DNA of 64,000 bases from [Pantoea] beijingensis (lineage in GTDB: Bacteria; Pseudomonadota; Gammaproteobacteria; Enterobacterales; Enterobacteriaceae): positions 1,426,001 through 1,490,000 of the forward strand of contig NZ_CP071409.1 of assembly GCF_022647505.1 (NCBI RefSeq). The letters are read 5' to 3'. The position numbers and the translations under genes were made by a program. Of this stretch, positions 33,696 to 42,571 are shown piece after piece. Each line of letters starts with the position of its first letter. Position 1 is the stretch's first letter. Under the pieces are notes generated by a model. That model did no database searches and was not told the DNA's origin. It saw nothing but the letters and a program-made list of their open reading frames with translations.

Positions 33696-35407
33696 GTCGG
33701 GTTGATGAGCTGTGCTCGCTTAACCTTTCTCCGGCTCACGGGAGAGTGGCGTGGCAACCGATAAAATGGCTGATCATCGGTACCGCGATTCTGGTGTTGC
33801 TGGGTATTGTTGCCTGGCCTTTGCTCTGGCTGTTTAAATTTAGCCTGACGGCAGAGGATGGTCATTTTACACTGGATACTTTTCGGACCGTTATTAACGA
33901 GCCGGGTATGCTGGATGCGGCCTGGAATTCGCTGCGGCTGGTTATTAACGTGGTTCTGTGCTCAACCTTTATCGGGACGCTGTTGGCATGGACGGTGGCA
34001 CGGACCGATACACCGTGCAAAAGTTTGATTGTTGGTGCGGTCGGTATCACCTTCGTTATCCCGACGTTTATTACCGTTATCGCCTGGATTTTTCTGGCGG
34101 CACCTAATTCCGGCTATCTTAATACACTATTAATGCAGGCCCTGTCGCTGGATACGCCACCTTTTGACATCATCAGTTTCAATGGACTGGTGATGATTGA
34201 AACCATTCATCTCTATCCGCTGGTCTTTTTCTCGGTTCTTTCGGCGTTGAATAACGTCGATGCCAGCTATGAGCAGGCTGCCCGTATTCTGGGGGCCGGC
34301 CGGTTGCGCAGCACACTGACCATTACGCTACCGTTGGTTTTGCCAGCGATACTCGCCAGTACTATCCTGGTGATGCTGGATACGCTGTCCTCCTTTGGCG
34401 CGCCGGCCGTTATCGGCACGATGGCGAACTTCTCGGTGCTGACCACCAAACTGTATGATCTGGTTTCGTTTCCACCGCGTCTGAATCTGGCGGCGGCAAT
34501 CGCGGTGCCGATTGTGCTCTACACCTTACTTTGTCTGGCCGTCCAGCGATTGTTTATCGGACGTGATGATTTCCGCACGCTGAGTGGCAAAGTGACGAAA
34601 GGGCAGGTGTTGCCGCTGGGCCGCTGGCGCTGGCTGATGGGCGGCGCGGTGGTTGTGGTGGTCTTTGTGAGTGTGATTCTGCCGTTATCGGCGCTGCTGC
34701 TATTGTCGCTGATTAAGGTATTAGGTATTGATATCTCACTCGATAATCTGGCACTGGAAAACTATCGCCATCTGTTTGATGAAAGCGATACCGCTTTTGG
34801 TTCTTTGAAAAATAGTCTGACGCTGGCTTTTTCGACCGCCACGCTATGCGCCAGCCTGGCGGTGATTTGTGCCTGGGTGGTGGAGCGAACACAGTTGGCG
34901 GGGCGAGGCGCAATCACCCTGTTAATCATGATTGCCTATGGCTTTCCGTCTATCGCTTTTGGCGTCGGTATCATGCTGGGCTATATCAATGTGCTCTATG
35001 GCACCCTTTCCCTGTTGCTGATCGCTTACACCGCAAAATTGTTACCGGTGGCTTTTGTACTGGTGCGGACTGCACTACGGCAAATAGCAGTAGAGCTGGA
35101 GGAAGCGGCTCGCATTGCGGGTGCTGGCTGGCTGCGCATCATGTTGGATATCACCTTGCCGTTACTCAACGTTTCCGTCGGAATTGGTTGGGTGCTGGTG
35201 TTTTCACTGAGTATCCGTGAGTTGTCGATGTCGGTGATGCTGGCGCAAACCGATTCACAGGTCATGTCAACGGTCATCATGCAATACATTGCTGATGGGT
35301 CTATTGAGCTGGCGGCTGCGCTATCGGTCATTATCGTCGCCATTAGCGTTTTAATTCTTGGCATTGTCTGGAAAGTATCCGGCAGAACCATTTCCAGCCG
35401 TGAATAA
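33692..35407 (+). CDS. Double-length FbpB-type ABC transporter permease
   Basis: The 571-residue membrane protein contains two fused binding-protein-dependent permease domains. Each has an EAA loop: YEQAARILGAGRLRSTLTITLPL (about 195) and LEEAARIAGAGWLRIMLDITLPL (about 475). It has about 12 helices. This arrangement is typical of FbpB/AfuB iron(III) and related importers. ATG 33692 overlaps the ATPase stop (ATGA); an ATG at 33680 in frame is the alternative. Confidence 0.88.
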   Translation: MSRVDELCSLNLSPAHGRVAWQPIKWLIIGTAILVLLGIVAWPLLWLFKFSLTAEDGHFTLDTFRTVINEPGMLDAAWNSLRLVINVVLCSTFIGTLLAWTVARTDTPCKSLIVGAVGITFVIPTFITVIAWIFLAAPNSGYLNTLLMQALSLDTPPFDIISFNGLVMIETIHLYPLVFFSVLSALNNVDASYEQAARILGAGRLRSTLTITLPLVLPAILASTILVMLDTLSSFGAPAVIGTMANFSVLTTKLYDLVSFPPRLNLAAAIAVPIVLYTLLCLAVQRLFIGRDDFRTLSGKVTKGQVLPLGRWRWLMGGAVVVVVFVSVILPLSALLLLSLIKVLGIDISLDNLALENYRHLFDESDTAFGSLKNSLTLAFSTATLCASLAVICAWVVERTQLAGRGAITLLIMIAYGFPSIAFGVGIMLGYINVLYGTLSLLLIAYTAKLLPVAFVLVRTALRQIAVELEEAARIAGAGWLRIMLDITLPLLNVSVGIGWVLVFSLSIRELSMSVMLAQTDSQVMSTVIMQYIADGSIELAAALSVIIVAISVLILGIVWKVSGRTISSRE

Positions 35408-35410
35408 CCG

Positions 35411-36970
35411 ATGAGCGATAATAACATGCAGATAAAAAGTACGGCGTTGCCCACATTTACTGAATGGTTTGACGTTGTGGTCGTGGGGTTTGGCTTTGCT
35501 GGCGCCGCCGCCGCACTGGCCGCGCACGACAGCGGTGCGCGCGTTCTGTTGATCGAGAAGATGCCGGATCCCGGTGGCATCTCTATTTGTGCCGGAGGTG
35601 GCGTACGCACGGTAACCGATCGACAGAAAGGGCTGGAATATCTGCGGAAGACGGTAGGACCGGATGTTCCGGACCCGGTACTGGAAATGATGACGGAGGG
35701 CATGCTTGGCCTGGAACGCTATTTCCGGGAGTTAGCGAAGGTTAATGGCGCCACAATCCGGGTGCGCGACCGTGGCGGCAACTATCCTTTTCCCGGTCAC
35801 GATGCGTTCGGTATTGTGGAAGTCACGGATATCCCTGGGTTTGATGCGCGTCGCGACTATCCGCACGCGCGGGGGCGCTTGTTGGGGCCAAACGTATTTA
35901 AATTGCTGCACGATAATATTCGCGTCCGCGATATTGAAGTCCGGCTTGAAACACCGGCAGAGCGTCTGGTCATCGGCGAAAATGGAGAAATCCTCGGATT
36001 AACCGTCCGCCAGCAGGGGCAAGTACGTCATATTGGCGCACGTAAGGGCGTAATCCTCGCTACCGGCGGCTTTGAAGCGGACCCGGTTATGCAACGTAAA
36101 TACTGGCAGATCCGCCCGGTGCTGGCGGCGGCAACGCGTGCGAATACGGGTGATGGCATTCGTATGGCGCAAGCGGCAGGGGCCGACCTCTGGCATATGT
36201 GGCATTTCCATGGTTCATATGGCTTTCGCCACGTTGATGAGCATTATCCCTTTGCCCTGCGGGTTAAACGTTTGCCTGACTGGACACCGGAAATTAATAC
36301 ACCGGAAGTGGCAATGTCATGGATCACGCTTAATAAGCGGGGCCAACGTTTTATGAATGAGTATCATCCCTATTTTCAGGATACCGGCCACCGCCCGCTG
36401 GATCAGTTCGATCCCACAACCCAGAGTTTTCCGCATATTCCGGCGTTTCTGGTGGTGGATGAAGAGGGGCGTAAGCGTTATCCACTCGGACAGGCGGTCC
36501 TTAATGATCGCACGATTGCCCCCTATGTCTGGAGTGACGATAACCTGAAAGAGGTGGAGAACGGTATTCTGCAGAAAGCGGCCTCAGTCGCGGCATTGGC
36601 CGCCTTGATAGGGGCCGATGTTGCGACGGTGCAGGCAAGTCTCGACCGCTGGAATCAACAGTGTGAGCGTGGGCGGGATGAAGATTTTTCCCGCCCGGGC
36701 ACGAGTATGTTGCCAATCAAAACGGCGCCATTTTATGTCGGGCGACTGTGGCCGCTGGTAAATAATACCCAGGGAGGCCCCGCCCATGACGCGCAGCAAC
36801 GTGTGCTTAATCCATTCAAAGAACCTATTCCCCGTCTTTATACCGTCGGTGAACTCGGCAGCATCTGGGGGTTTTTATACCTTGGCGCCGGTAATTTGGC
36901 CGAGTGTTTTATTACCGGTCAGGTGGCGGGAAAGCACGCCGCAGGTCTGTTATCTCGGGAGTTGCTATGA
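35411..36970 (+). CDS. FAD-dependent dehydrogenase of the fumarate reductase/TcuA type
   Basis: The 519-residue protein has an N-terminal FAD fold (VVVGFGFAGAAAALAAHDSGARVLLIEKM, about 17-45), the PGGISICAGGG loop, and a conserved C-terminal NTQGGPAHD / LGAGNLAE region as in FAD-binding_2 flavoproteins (fumarate reductase, KsdD, tricarballylate dehydrogenase). It has no visible signal peptide, so it is cytoplasmic. It lies 3 bases after the permease gene and overlaps the dioxygenase start (ATGA). A desaturation or unsaturated-acid reduction step is inferred; the substrate is unknown. Confidence 0.8.
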   Translation: MSDNNMQIKSTALPTFTEWFDVVVVGFGFAGAAAALAAHDSGARVLLIEKMPDPGGISICAGGGVRTVTDRQKGLEYLRKTVGPDVPDPVLEMMTEGMLGLERYFRELAKVNGATIRVRDRGGNYPFPGHDAFGIVEVTDIPGFDARRDYPHARGRLLGPNVFKLLHDNIRVRDIEVRLETPAERLVIGENGEILGLTVRQQGQVRHIGARKGVILATGGFEADPVMQRKYWQIRPVLAAATRANTGDGIRMAQAAGADLWHMWHFHGSYGFRHVDEHYPFALRVKRLPDWTPEINTPEVAMSWITLNKRGQRFMNEYHPYFQDTGHRPLDQFDPTTQSFPHIPAFLVVDEEGRKRYPLGQAVLNDRTIAPYVWSDDNLKEVENGILQKAASVAALAALIGADVATVQASLDRWNQQCERGRDEDFSRPGTSMLPIKTAPFYVGRLWPLVNNTQGGPAHDAQQRVLNPFKEPIPRLYTVGELGSIWGFLYLGAGNLAECFITGQVAGKHAAGLLSRELL

Positions 36971-37944
36971 ACGGTTTCCAGCGATTGGACGAACTGATTT
37001 TTCCACGGCCGCCGCACGTGATTCCAGAAAATGATATTGACCGACTGACGATTCGCCCCACGGGTGCCGCGCTGGGCGCAGTAGTGACCGGAATTGATTT
37101 GTCACAGCAAATCGATGATGTCCTGGCGACGCGATTGCGACAAGCCTGGCAGGATCATCTGGTGCTGCTGTTTCCCGGTCAGTATTTGCAGCCAAAGGCA
37201 TTTCTTTTAGCCGCCCAAATTTTTGGTCAGCCACAGGAAGGCGCGAATCGTCAATATATTCGCGCTGCGGGCATTGAACTGGATGATGAATTTCCGGAGA
37301 TCATGCTCAATACCAACCTGGGTGCCGACGGTAAGCCAGCACGTGAAAACGACGGGTTGGGGAGTCTGGAAGTGGTCTGGCATTCTGATAACTCGTATAT
37401 CGCTGAGCCGCCGATAGGCAGCATGCTGTATGCGTTGGAAGCGCCGGCTGACAGCGGTCATACTTCATTCTCTAACCAATATCTGGCGTATGAAAGGCTA
37501 CCGGAACCGCTTAAGCGTGAAATTGAAGGATTGTGGGCAAAACATGACGCCAGCCGCAATAGCGCGGGGATATTACGACCCGGTATTGCGTTACCCACCC
37601 GACCTGAAGAGGTGCCCGGGCCCTTTCATCCGTTAGTTATCCGTAATCCGAATAATGGGCGATCTGCATTATATCCCGGACGCCGTCGGGCGTTTCCTTC
37701 TCAGTTTATTGATGGCCTTCCATTTGAAAAAAGTGAGGCATTACTGGATCAAATTTGGGCAGCGGCCACTGACAATAGCCTGACGTGGACACACCACTGG
37801 ACGCCGGGCGATGTGCTGATTTGGGATAACCGTTATTCCATGCATCACCGAACGCCGATTGATGAAACTCAACGCCGCATCATGCTGCGTACCCAATTTC
37901 AGGGGCAGGCACTGCTGGCGAATACACCGCGTCGGGTACTGTAA
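36967..37944 (+). CDS. TauD/TfdA-family 2-oxoglutarate-dependent dioxygenase
   Basis: The 325-residue protein is a non-heme iron, 2-oxoglutarate dioxygenase. The iron ligands are His and Asp in VWHSDNSY (HxD, about 138) and the distal His in YSMHHRTPID (about 291). The 2-oxoglutarate-binding Arg is in QRRIMLRTQF. ATG 36967 overlaps the flavoprotein stop (ATGA); a longer frame from 36904 only overlaps it. It probably hydroxylates a carboxylic, sulfonic or phosphonic acid brought in by the neighbouring transporter; the substrate is not determined. Confidence 0.85.
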   Translation: MNGFQRLDELIFPRPPHVIPENDIDRLTIRPTGAALGAVVTGIDLSQQIDDVLATRLRQAWQDHLVLLFPGQYLQPKAFLLAAQIFGQPQEGANRQYIRAAGIELDDEFPEIMLNTNLGADGKPARENDGLGSLEVVWHSDNSYIAEPPIGSMLYALEAPADSGHTSFSNQYLAYERLPEPLKREIEGLWAKHDASRNSAGILRPGIALPTRPEEVPGPFHPLVIRNPNNGRSALYPGRRRAFPSQFIDGLPFEKSEALLDQIWAAATDNSLTWTHHWTPGDVLIWDNRYSMHHRTPIDETQRRIMLRTQFQGQALLANTPRRVL

Positions 37945-37979
37945 ATCGCATTTTTTATTTTTTTCCAGGAAACCATACT

Positions 37980-39029
37980 ATGTTAAAAAATTGCCTACTC
38001 GTCGCCAGCCTGTTACTGGGCATGCTGATCTTCTCCTCTGCTCATGCAGAACCGCTGAATCAGCGTTTCGCTACGCTTTATGCTGCGGCGAAGCCAGAGA
38101 AAGACGTCGTGTTTTATAATACCTTTCGCCAGGATACCAACCGTAAGTTGGTAAGTTTCTGGAAGGCGAATTTCCCGGATATTACGCTGAAGATCGTACA
38201 AAAACAGTCTCTCGATTTGATCCCTACGATTGAATCTGAAAGGGCTGCTGGTAAAACGCTGGCCGATGTGGTCATGATTAATGAAATTTTTGTCGCCAAC
38301 GCCTGGAAAGAAAAGGGATGGTTTGTTCCTTATAAAGTTGGTGATTTTGATCGGTTGCCGGCGCAATACAAAGATCCTGATGGCTCCTGGTATATTACCA
38401 GCGTAAGCCTGCTGACTGCTGCGTACAATACGCGGGCCTTCCCGGATAAATCACAATTGCCGAAAAGTTTGCAGGGATTCACCGAAGCGAAATGGAAAGG
38501 CAAATTATTGTTGGGCGATCCGAAAGTGGCGGCGTCCAATCAGGCATTTTTCCTGGCATTACTGAAGAGCGGTAAACTCAATTGGGATATGCTTAATGCG
38601 CTGTCACATCAGGATATTCTGTTCACCCGTGGGAACGCCGATTCCGCACGCCTGATTGCGACAGGCGAACGTCTATTATCGCCAATGGTCTCATCACAAA
38701 ATGTTATTACTGCGCGTGAAAAGGGGCAGCCGATTGATTTCTATGTACTGGATGAAGGCGCGATTCTGGTGACCCAACCCGTGGGGATTTTTGCTCATTC
38801 ACCGCACCCTAACGGCGGAAAACTACTTATGGAAACGCTGGCGAGTAAAGAGGGGCAAGAACTGGTTGCGGCGGCAGGGGCGTATTGGCCGACGCATCCT
38901 GATGCGGAAGCACCGGGACATTTGCCGAAGCTGGATACGTTAAAACCGGAAAGTGGCGATGTGGCGGTTGGCGGTGCGGAGTCACAAGCTTTTCTGGCCC
39001 GTTTCGGTGAGATTTTTAATCGTCATTAA
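37980..39029 (+). CDS. FbpA/AfuA-like extracellular solute-binding protein
   Basis: This is the periplasmic binding protein of the importer encoded at 32.6-35.4 kb, 349 residues, with signal peptide MLKNCLLVASLLLGMLIF cleaved after HA (about 22). The mature domain has the type II binding fold of iron(III)/thiamine/phosphonate-binding proteins (VVFYNTFRQDTNRKLVSFW, EGAILVTQPVGIF). An AGGAA ribosome site precedes the ATG. It is placed last in the operon, unusual for a binding protein. Confidence 0.85.
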   Translation: MLKNCLLVASLLLGMLIFSSAHAEPLNQRFATLYAAAKPEKDVVFYNTFRQDTNRKLVSFWKANFPDITLKIVQKQSLDLIPTIESERAAGKTLADVVMINEIFVANAWKEKGWFVPYKVGDFDRLPAQYKDPDGSWYITSVSLLTAAYNTRAFPDKSQLPKSLQGFTEAKWKGKLLLGDPKVAASNQAFFLALLKSGKLNWDMLNALSHQDILFTRGNADSARLIATGERLLSPMVSSQNVITAREKGQPIDFYVLDEGAILVTQPVGIFAHSPHPNGGKLLMETLASKEGQELVAAAGAYWPTHPDAEAPGHLPKLDTLKPESGDVAVGGAESQAFLARFGEIFNRH

Positions 39030-39326
39030 TAGATGTTAATTTCGTCTTTTGATCGGGTGCGGGGCACGCCCGGTCAAGGCCGGGTAGGAAAACGTCATCC
39101 CCCGGGACAGCGCCCATCCCAGCAAAACCAGCATGGCAACAACGCACGTGAACCTCAATTACCGCGACCGGAAAAATGGCCATGATGGCTATCCCGCTTA
39201 CCCATTCCCCCACCTTCGGAAATTTTTGACAACAATTCTGAATTATTAGGCGTGGCTGTTCCTGATGTTAGACGATAACATTGGGCCCGATTTCTGATAA
39301 CAGCGCGCAAACATACAGGAAACAAC

Positions 39327-40550
39327 ATGTCCGAAAAAATCATCCGTGGCGAGGGCCAGATTGATCCTTCGCAGCAACGCCATGATAACGGGCGCAGCAT
39401 CGCAGCCTGGGGCGCCGTGTTCTCGCTTTCACTGGGTATCTTTGCGCTGGTGACGGCCGAGTTCTTACCGGCCAGTTTGTTGACGCCTATTGCCGCCGAT
39501 CTTGGCGTTTCAGACGGTACGGCCGGGCAGGCCGTTACGGCAACCGCTTTAGTAGCCGCGGTCGCCGGGCCAGCGGTGGTGCTGGGTAGCGGAAAAATTG
39601 ACCGTCGTCATGTGGTATGGGGATTGATACTGCTGCTGATATTATCCAATTTTCTCGCAGCGGAAGCGTCCAGCATAAGCATATTAATTGCTGCACGCGC
39701 GATGCTGGGCGTGGCGTTAGGCGGCGTCTGGTCACTGGCTGCCGCTCTGGCGATGCGATTAGTGCCGACCCGGTTATTATCCCGGGCGATGATGATTATC
39801 TTCACTGGCGTTTCGGCGGCCACGGTTTGTGCGCCCGGTTTGGGGGCCTGGCTTGGCGATCTCTGGGGCTGGCGTGCAACCTTTATGGCATCAGCGGGCA
39901 TTGGTATTGTCGCGCTTGCTGTACAGTTGGCGTGCTTGCCCAAATTGCCTGCGCAGGATGCGCCCGACCTCCGTACTTTTAGCCTGCTGTTAAAACGGCC
40001 ACGTATCCGCCTTGGCCTGATTAGCGGGATCTTTATCATTTCAGGCCATTTTGCTGGTTTTACCTATATCCGTCCTTTCCTTGAGCAAGTAACACATTTA
40101 GATGTGCAAATGATTTCGCTGGCGCTGCTGATTTTTGGCATCGGTGGCTTTTTCGGTAACATTGCCGGTGGTTTTATCGCGGAACGCAGCGCCAGTCTGG
40201 CGGTGGTACTCTCTGCACTGATGCTGGCAAGCATGGCATTTGCACTGCTTAGCTACGGCGTGTTCCCGTATGTCGCCTTCGCGGCTACGGCAGGATGGGG
40301 ATTTGCGTTTGGTGCTTTCCCGGTCAGCATTCAGACATGGAATGCGCTGGCCGCCAAAGACCATGCGGAGACGGCCGGCGCATTACTGGGCACCACTTTT
40401 CAGGTGGCGATTTCACTTGGCGCGGTGGTAGGCGGGCTGCTGGTGGATGGACTGGGCGCGCCAGGCGCAATGGGTTACAGTGCGATCGCGTTGCTTATCG
40501 GGGGGCTGGCGATGCTGATTCGGGGACGACGCGAGGAGGCTTTCGTATAA
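39327..40550 (+). CDS. MFS transporter of the sugar/drug efflux (AraJ/YdhP-like) type
   Basis: The 407-residue protein has 12 predicted helices and the DHA1-type motif around FALVTAEFLPASLLTPIAADLGVSDG (about 38-63), as in arabinose/purine efflux proteins. An AGGAAAC ribosome site precedes the ATG. Its last 14 codons, stop and terminator are repeated 1.95 kb downstream. The substrate is unknown. Confidence 0.85.
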   Translation: MSEKIIRGEGQIDPSQQRHDNGRSIAAWGAVFSLSLGIFALVTAEFLPASLLTPIAADLGVSDGTAGQAVTATALVAAVAGPAVVLGSGKIDRRHVVWGLILLLILSNFLAAEASSISILIAARAMLGVALGGVWSLAAALAMRLVPTRLLSRAMMIIFTGVSAATVCAPGLGAWLGDLWGWRATFMASAGIGIVALAVQLACLPKLPAQDAPDLRTFSLLLKRPRIRLGLISGIFIISGHFAGFTYIRPFLEQVTHLDVQMISLALLIFGIGGFFGNIAGGFIAERSASLAVVLSALMLASMAFALLSYGVFPYVAFAATAGWGFAFGAFPVSIQTWNALAAKDHAETAGALLGTTFQVAISLGAVVGGLLVDGLGAPGAMGYSAIALLIGGLAMLIRGRREEAFV

Positions 40551-40609
40551 CGCGCAACCTGTCAGATAAAATCCCGTAGCGCAGGTCAGGATACTTTGGT
40601 GCTGCGGGT
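40509..40609 (+). repeat. Direct repeat copy 1: 3' end of the MFS gene plus terminator
   Basis: This segment starts gcgatgctgattcggg and ends ggtgctgcgggt. It is closely similar to 42455-42557. It covers the last codons of the MFS gene (MLIRGRREEAFV-stop) and a hairpin region (cccgtagc...gctgcggg). Together the copies bracket the toxin-immunity module. Confidence 0.85.
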
Positions 40610-40770
40610 GCCGGGACCGAGCTGGGACAGCTATACCGGACACCTTAAGATAGACGACTGAAGCAGAATAGTCGTGGGTAAAACGCTGCCGTGTACCGTT
40701 TCAACCGGGCCGGCTAAGCCAGTTCCGAAGGAAAAAAATTCATGCCGCTGCTATGGAGCGATGTCAAAAT

Positions 40771-40799
40771 GGAACTTCTATATGGTCTGGAAACACATA
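40771..40799 (+). promoter_or_regulatory. Candidate hrp box (HrpL promoter) before the toxin gene
   Basis: ggaact-N16-acacata fits the HrpL consensus GGAACC-N15/16-CCACNNA with two changes. It ends 33 bases before the ATG of the gene at 40833. The spacing (16) and first half are the same as in the better box at 51653-51681. Confidence 0.65.
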
Positions 40800-40832
40800 T
40801 AGCTTAACTGATATAAATTTTTCAGAGTTTCC

Positions 40833-41681
40833 ATGTATAACGTTACCCAGTTTAATCATTTTCGCAATCATCACACGCCTAATTTCAATTTGCTCTCGCA
40901 GTTACCAGCGATCAATCAGCGTTCGGTACAAAGCCTGGCAGCCGCCCCCGATCAGCGCGTGGCATACGCGTTGAAGTTGGCCATTGAGCAGGGTCACCTT
41001 GACCTGGAAAGTGCTCACAAAAATGGTGCGCAACTTATCGCCAGCTTTATTGATCCAAATACGGGACGCAACAGTAGCGCTATTCTCTCTTTTACTCTTT
41101 CACGGGAAGCGGATCTCAAACTGACTGGTGTAAATTTCAGCCCTCATCGTCAATGGGCGATCGGTTCACAGGGCGTATACGTGCCGCCCCCGGGAGCAAA
41201 CTTGAGTCGCGACGACTTGCTGTGGAATATCTCGCAGCAAAGTGCTCTTGACCCTCAGAACAACCGCATTAATGCGCGCCTGCTCCAGGCGACAGACGCC
41301 TATAACGCGCTTATCGACCTCGAGCGTAGTCGCCGTCAAATTGTCGGCGCGCTCACCCCCCTCAACAGCTCGTTAGCGGATGCACTGGGTAGTCAGAGCA
41401 GTCGCAGAAGTGAATATAGTCAGCGCCTCATACAGATAGATTCGCAAATTCATGAGATGGATCTTATCCTGGATATGTCTGTTCGCGGTTTACACTATCA
41501 TCCCATTAACGATGTAAATCGGGCACCTTATCGTGCTCTTGAGCATCAGCATCACGATTTTTTTCACAGCAACAATATGCTGCAATCTCCCGAAGAGGCG
41601 CTGATATCAGGCGCTAATGTTGGGAATACTGCGCTGAGTATGGCGGATAACACGTTACGTAGCCGGGGAATGGCTCAATAG
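40833..41681 (+). CDS. N-terminal part of a polymorphic toxin, probable type III-secreted carrier region (ends at an in-frame amber)
   Basis: The 282-residue open frame has no recognised domain. The N-terminus (MYNVTQFNHFRNHHTPNF) is rich in Asn/His/Ser/Thr with no acidic residue in the first 40 and a Val at position 4, as in many type III secretion signals. A hrp box lies just upstream. The central part is mixed alpha/beta with a helical, Arg/Gln-rich segment at about 150-220. The frame stops at TAG 41679-41681, but the same frame continues open through an RNase A-like toxin domain to 42065. The original gene was evidently one 411-codon protein. Function of this part as a delivery region is inferred. 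Confidence 0.7.
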   Translation: MYNVTQFNHFRNHHTPNFNLLSQLPAINQRSVQSLAAAPDQRVAYALKLAIEQGHLDLESAHKNGAQLIASFIDPNTGRNSSAILSFTLSREADLKLTGVNFSPHRQWAIGSQGVYVPPPGANLSRDDLLWNISQQSALDPQNNRINARLLQATDAYNALIDLERSRRQIVGALTPLNSSLADALGSQSSRRSEYSQRLIQIDSQIHEMDLILDMSVRGLHYHPINDVNRAPYRALEHQHHDFFHSNNMLQSPEEALISGANVGNTALSMADNTLRSRGMAQ

Positions 41682-42065
41682 AATGGCAGTACAGCGGGTT
41701 TAGCTGCACATGAGAAAGCTGGCGGCCATTTGATAGATAGACATGTAGGGAAAACTGAAGCGGAGTTAGTCGATAGAGTCTCTGCGGGTAATACAAAAAT
41801 AGCATCTACATTTACTGATAGGGCTACAGCACAAGCTGTGACAAGCAAAGCTATTGATAGCAACCGGTCGAAGATAAGGGATTATTTATCTGGTAGCCAA
41901 AAGGGTTACTTAGAACTTGATTATAAATCTCCTGATGCCATTGGTATCAGTGTTATCCGCGGTTCAGCAAGTGCTGTACCCGCCACTAACGTTAGAATTA
42001 TCATTGCAAGAGATTTTTCAATGCCTGAAGGTTATAAAATTATTACTGGATATCCAATGCCATGA
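41682..42065 (+). pseudogene. C-terminal RNase A-like toxin domain (CdiA-CT type), cut off by an upstream amber codon
   Basis: In frame with the preceding 282 codons, this stretch encodes a linker and a bacterial RNase A-like domain (PF18431 type). It has the GGHLIDRHVGKTEAEL start, STFTDRATAQ middle and GYKIITGYP end. The residues described as catalytic in the Yersinia kristensenii CdiA toxin (His, Arg 11 later, Thr 101 later, Tyr 103 later) occur here at exactly those spacings: His and Arg in RHVGKTEAELVDR, Thr and Tyr in TGY. There is no in-frame ATG between the TAG and the domain; a TTG at 41730 lacks a good ribosome site. Expression would need readthrough, suppression or reversion. The stop overlaps the immunity gene start (ATGA). 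Confidence 0.85.
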
Positions 42066-42358
42066 ATATTAAAGAAAAATACCCCTCATTATCCTATTTT
42101 CTAGCATGTTATTTTAACCAGGATTTTGAGATTTTGTTTGGCAATGCGAACGAGACATTGGCAGCTTATAAAGCGACTGAGGCTGCAGAAGAGCGCTTGC
42201 AGATGAAAGCTGAAATAGAGTCTCTGCTATCCCTTTCGCTATCAGATGATGAATTGCAGGACATACTGCTTAACAAAATTGATTGTAGCTATTATTACCC
42301 TAACGAATGGTCTTCATCTGAAGAGTGGTTGAAACATATATGTAACCAAATGAATTAA
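42062..42358 (+). CDS. CdiI-type immunity protein for the RNase A-like toxin
   Basis: The 98-residue acidic protein starts with the CdiI_2 family pattern (YPSLSYFLACYFNQDF) and is largely helical (ETLAAYKATEAAEERLQMKAEIESLL). Its ATG overlaps the toxin stop codon, the normal coupling of toxin and cognate immunity genes. It should bind and block the RNase domain. Unlike the toxin its frame is intact. Base composition is more A+T-rich than the flanking MFS and sulfonate genes, suggesting transfer. Confidence 0.85.
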   Translation: MNIKEKYPSLSYFLACYFNQDFEILFGNANETLAAYKATEAAEERLQMKAEIESLLSLSLSDDELQDILLNKIDCSYYYPNEWSSSEEWLKHICNQMN

Positions 42359-42454
42359 CGAAAATTTCGGTCGCCTGATTTGGATTTCATTTTATACCAT
42401 AGTCAGTTAACGACTTACCGATCTGGCACGTTGATCTCTGATGGTCTGATCGCC

Positions 42455-42557
42455 GCGATGCTGATTCGGGCGCGACGCGAGAACGCCGTCGTGTAACGCG
42501 CAACCTGTCAGATAAAACCCCACAGCGACAGCGAAGAGATGCTCTGGTGCTGCGGGT
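42455..42557 (+). repeat. Direct repeat copy 2: stranded 3' end of an MFS gene plus terminator
   Basis: Here the same C-terminal codons recur without the rest of a gene: ISDGLIAAMLIRARRENAVV then TAA, followed by the same ACGCGCAACCTGTCAGATAAAA and a cccacagc...gctgcgggttt hairpin. It is the partner of 40509-40609. The hairpin may also serve as a terminator for the leftward sulfonate operon. Confidence 0.85.
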
Positions 42558-42571
42558 TTCAAAACCTATGG

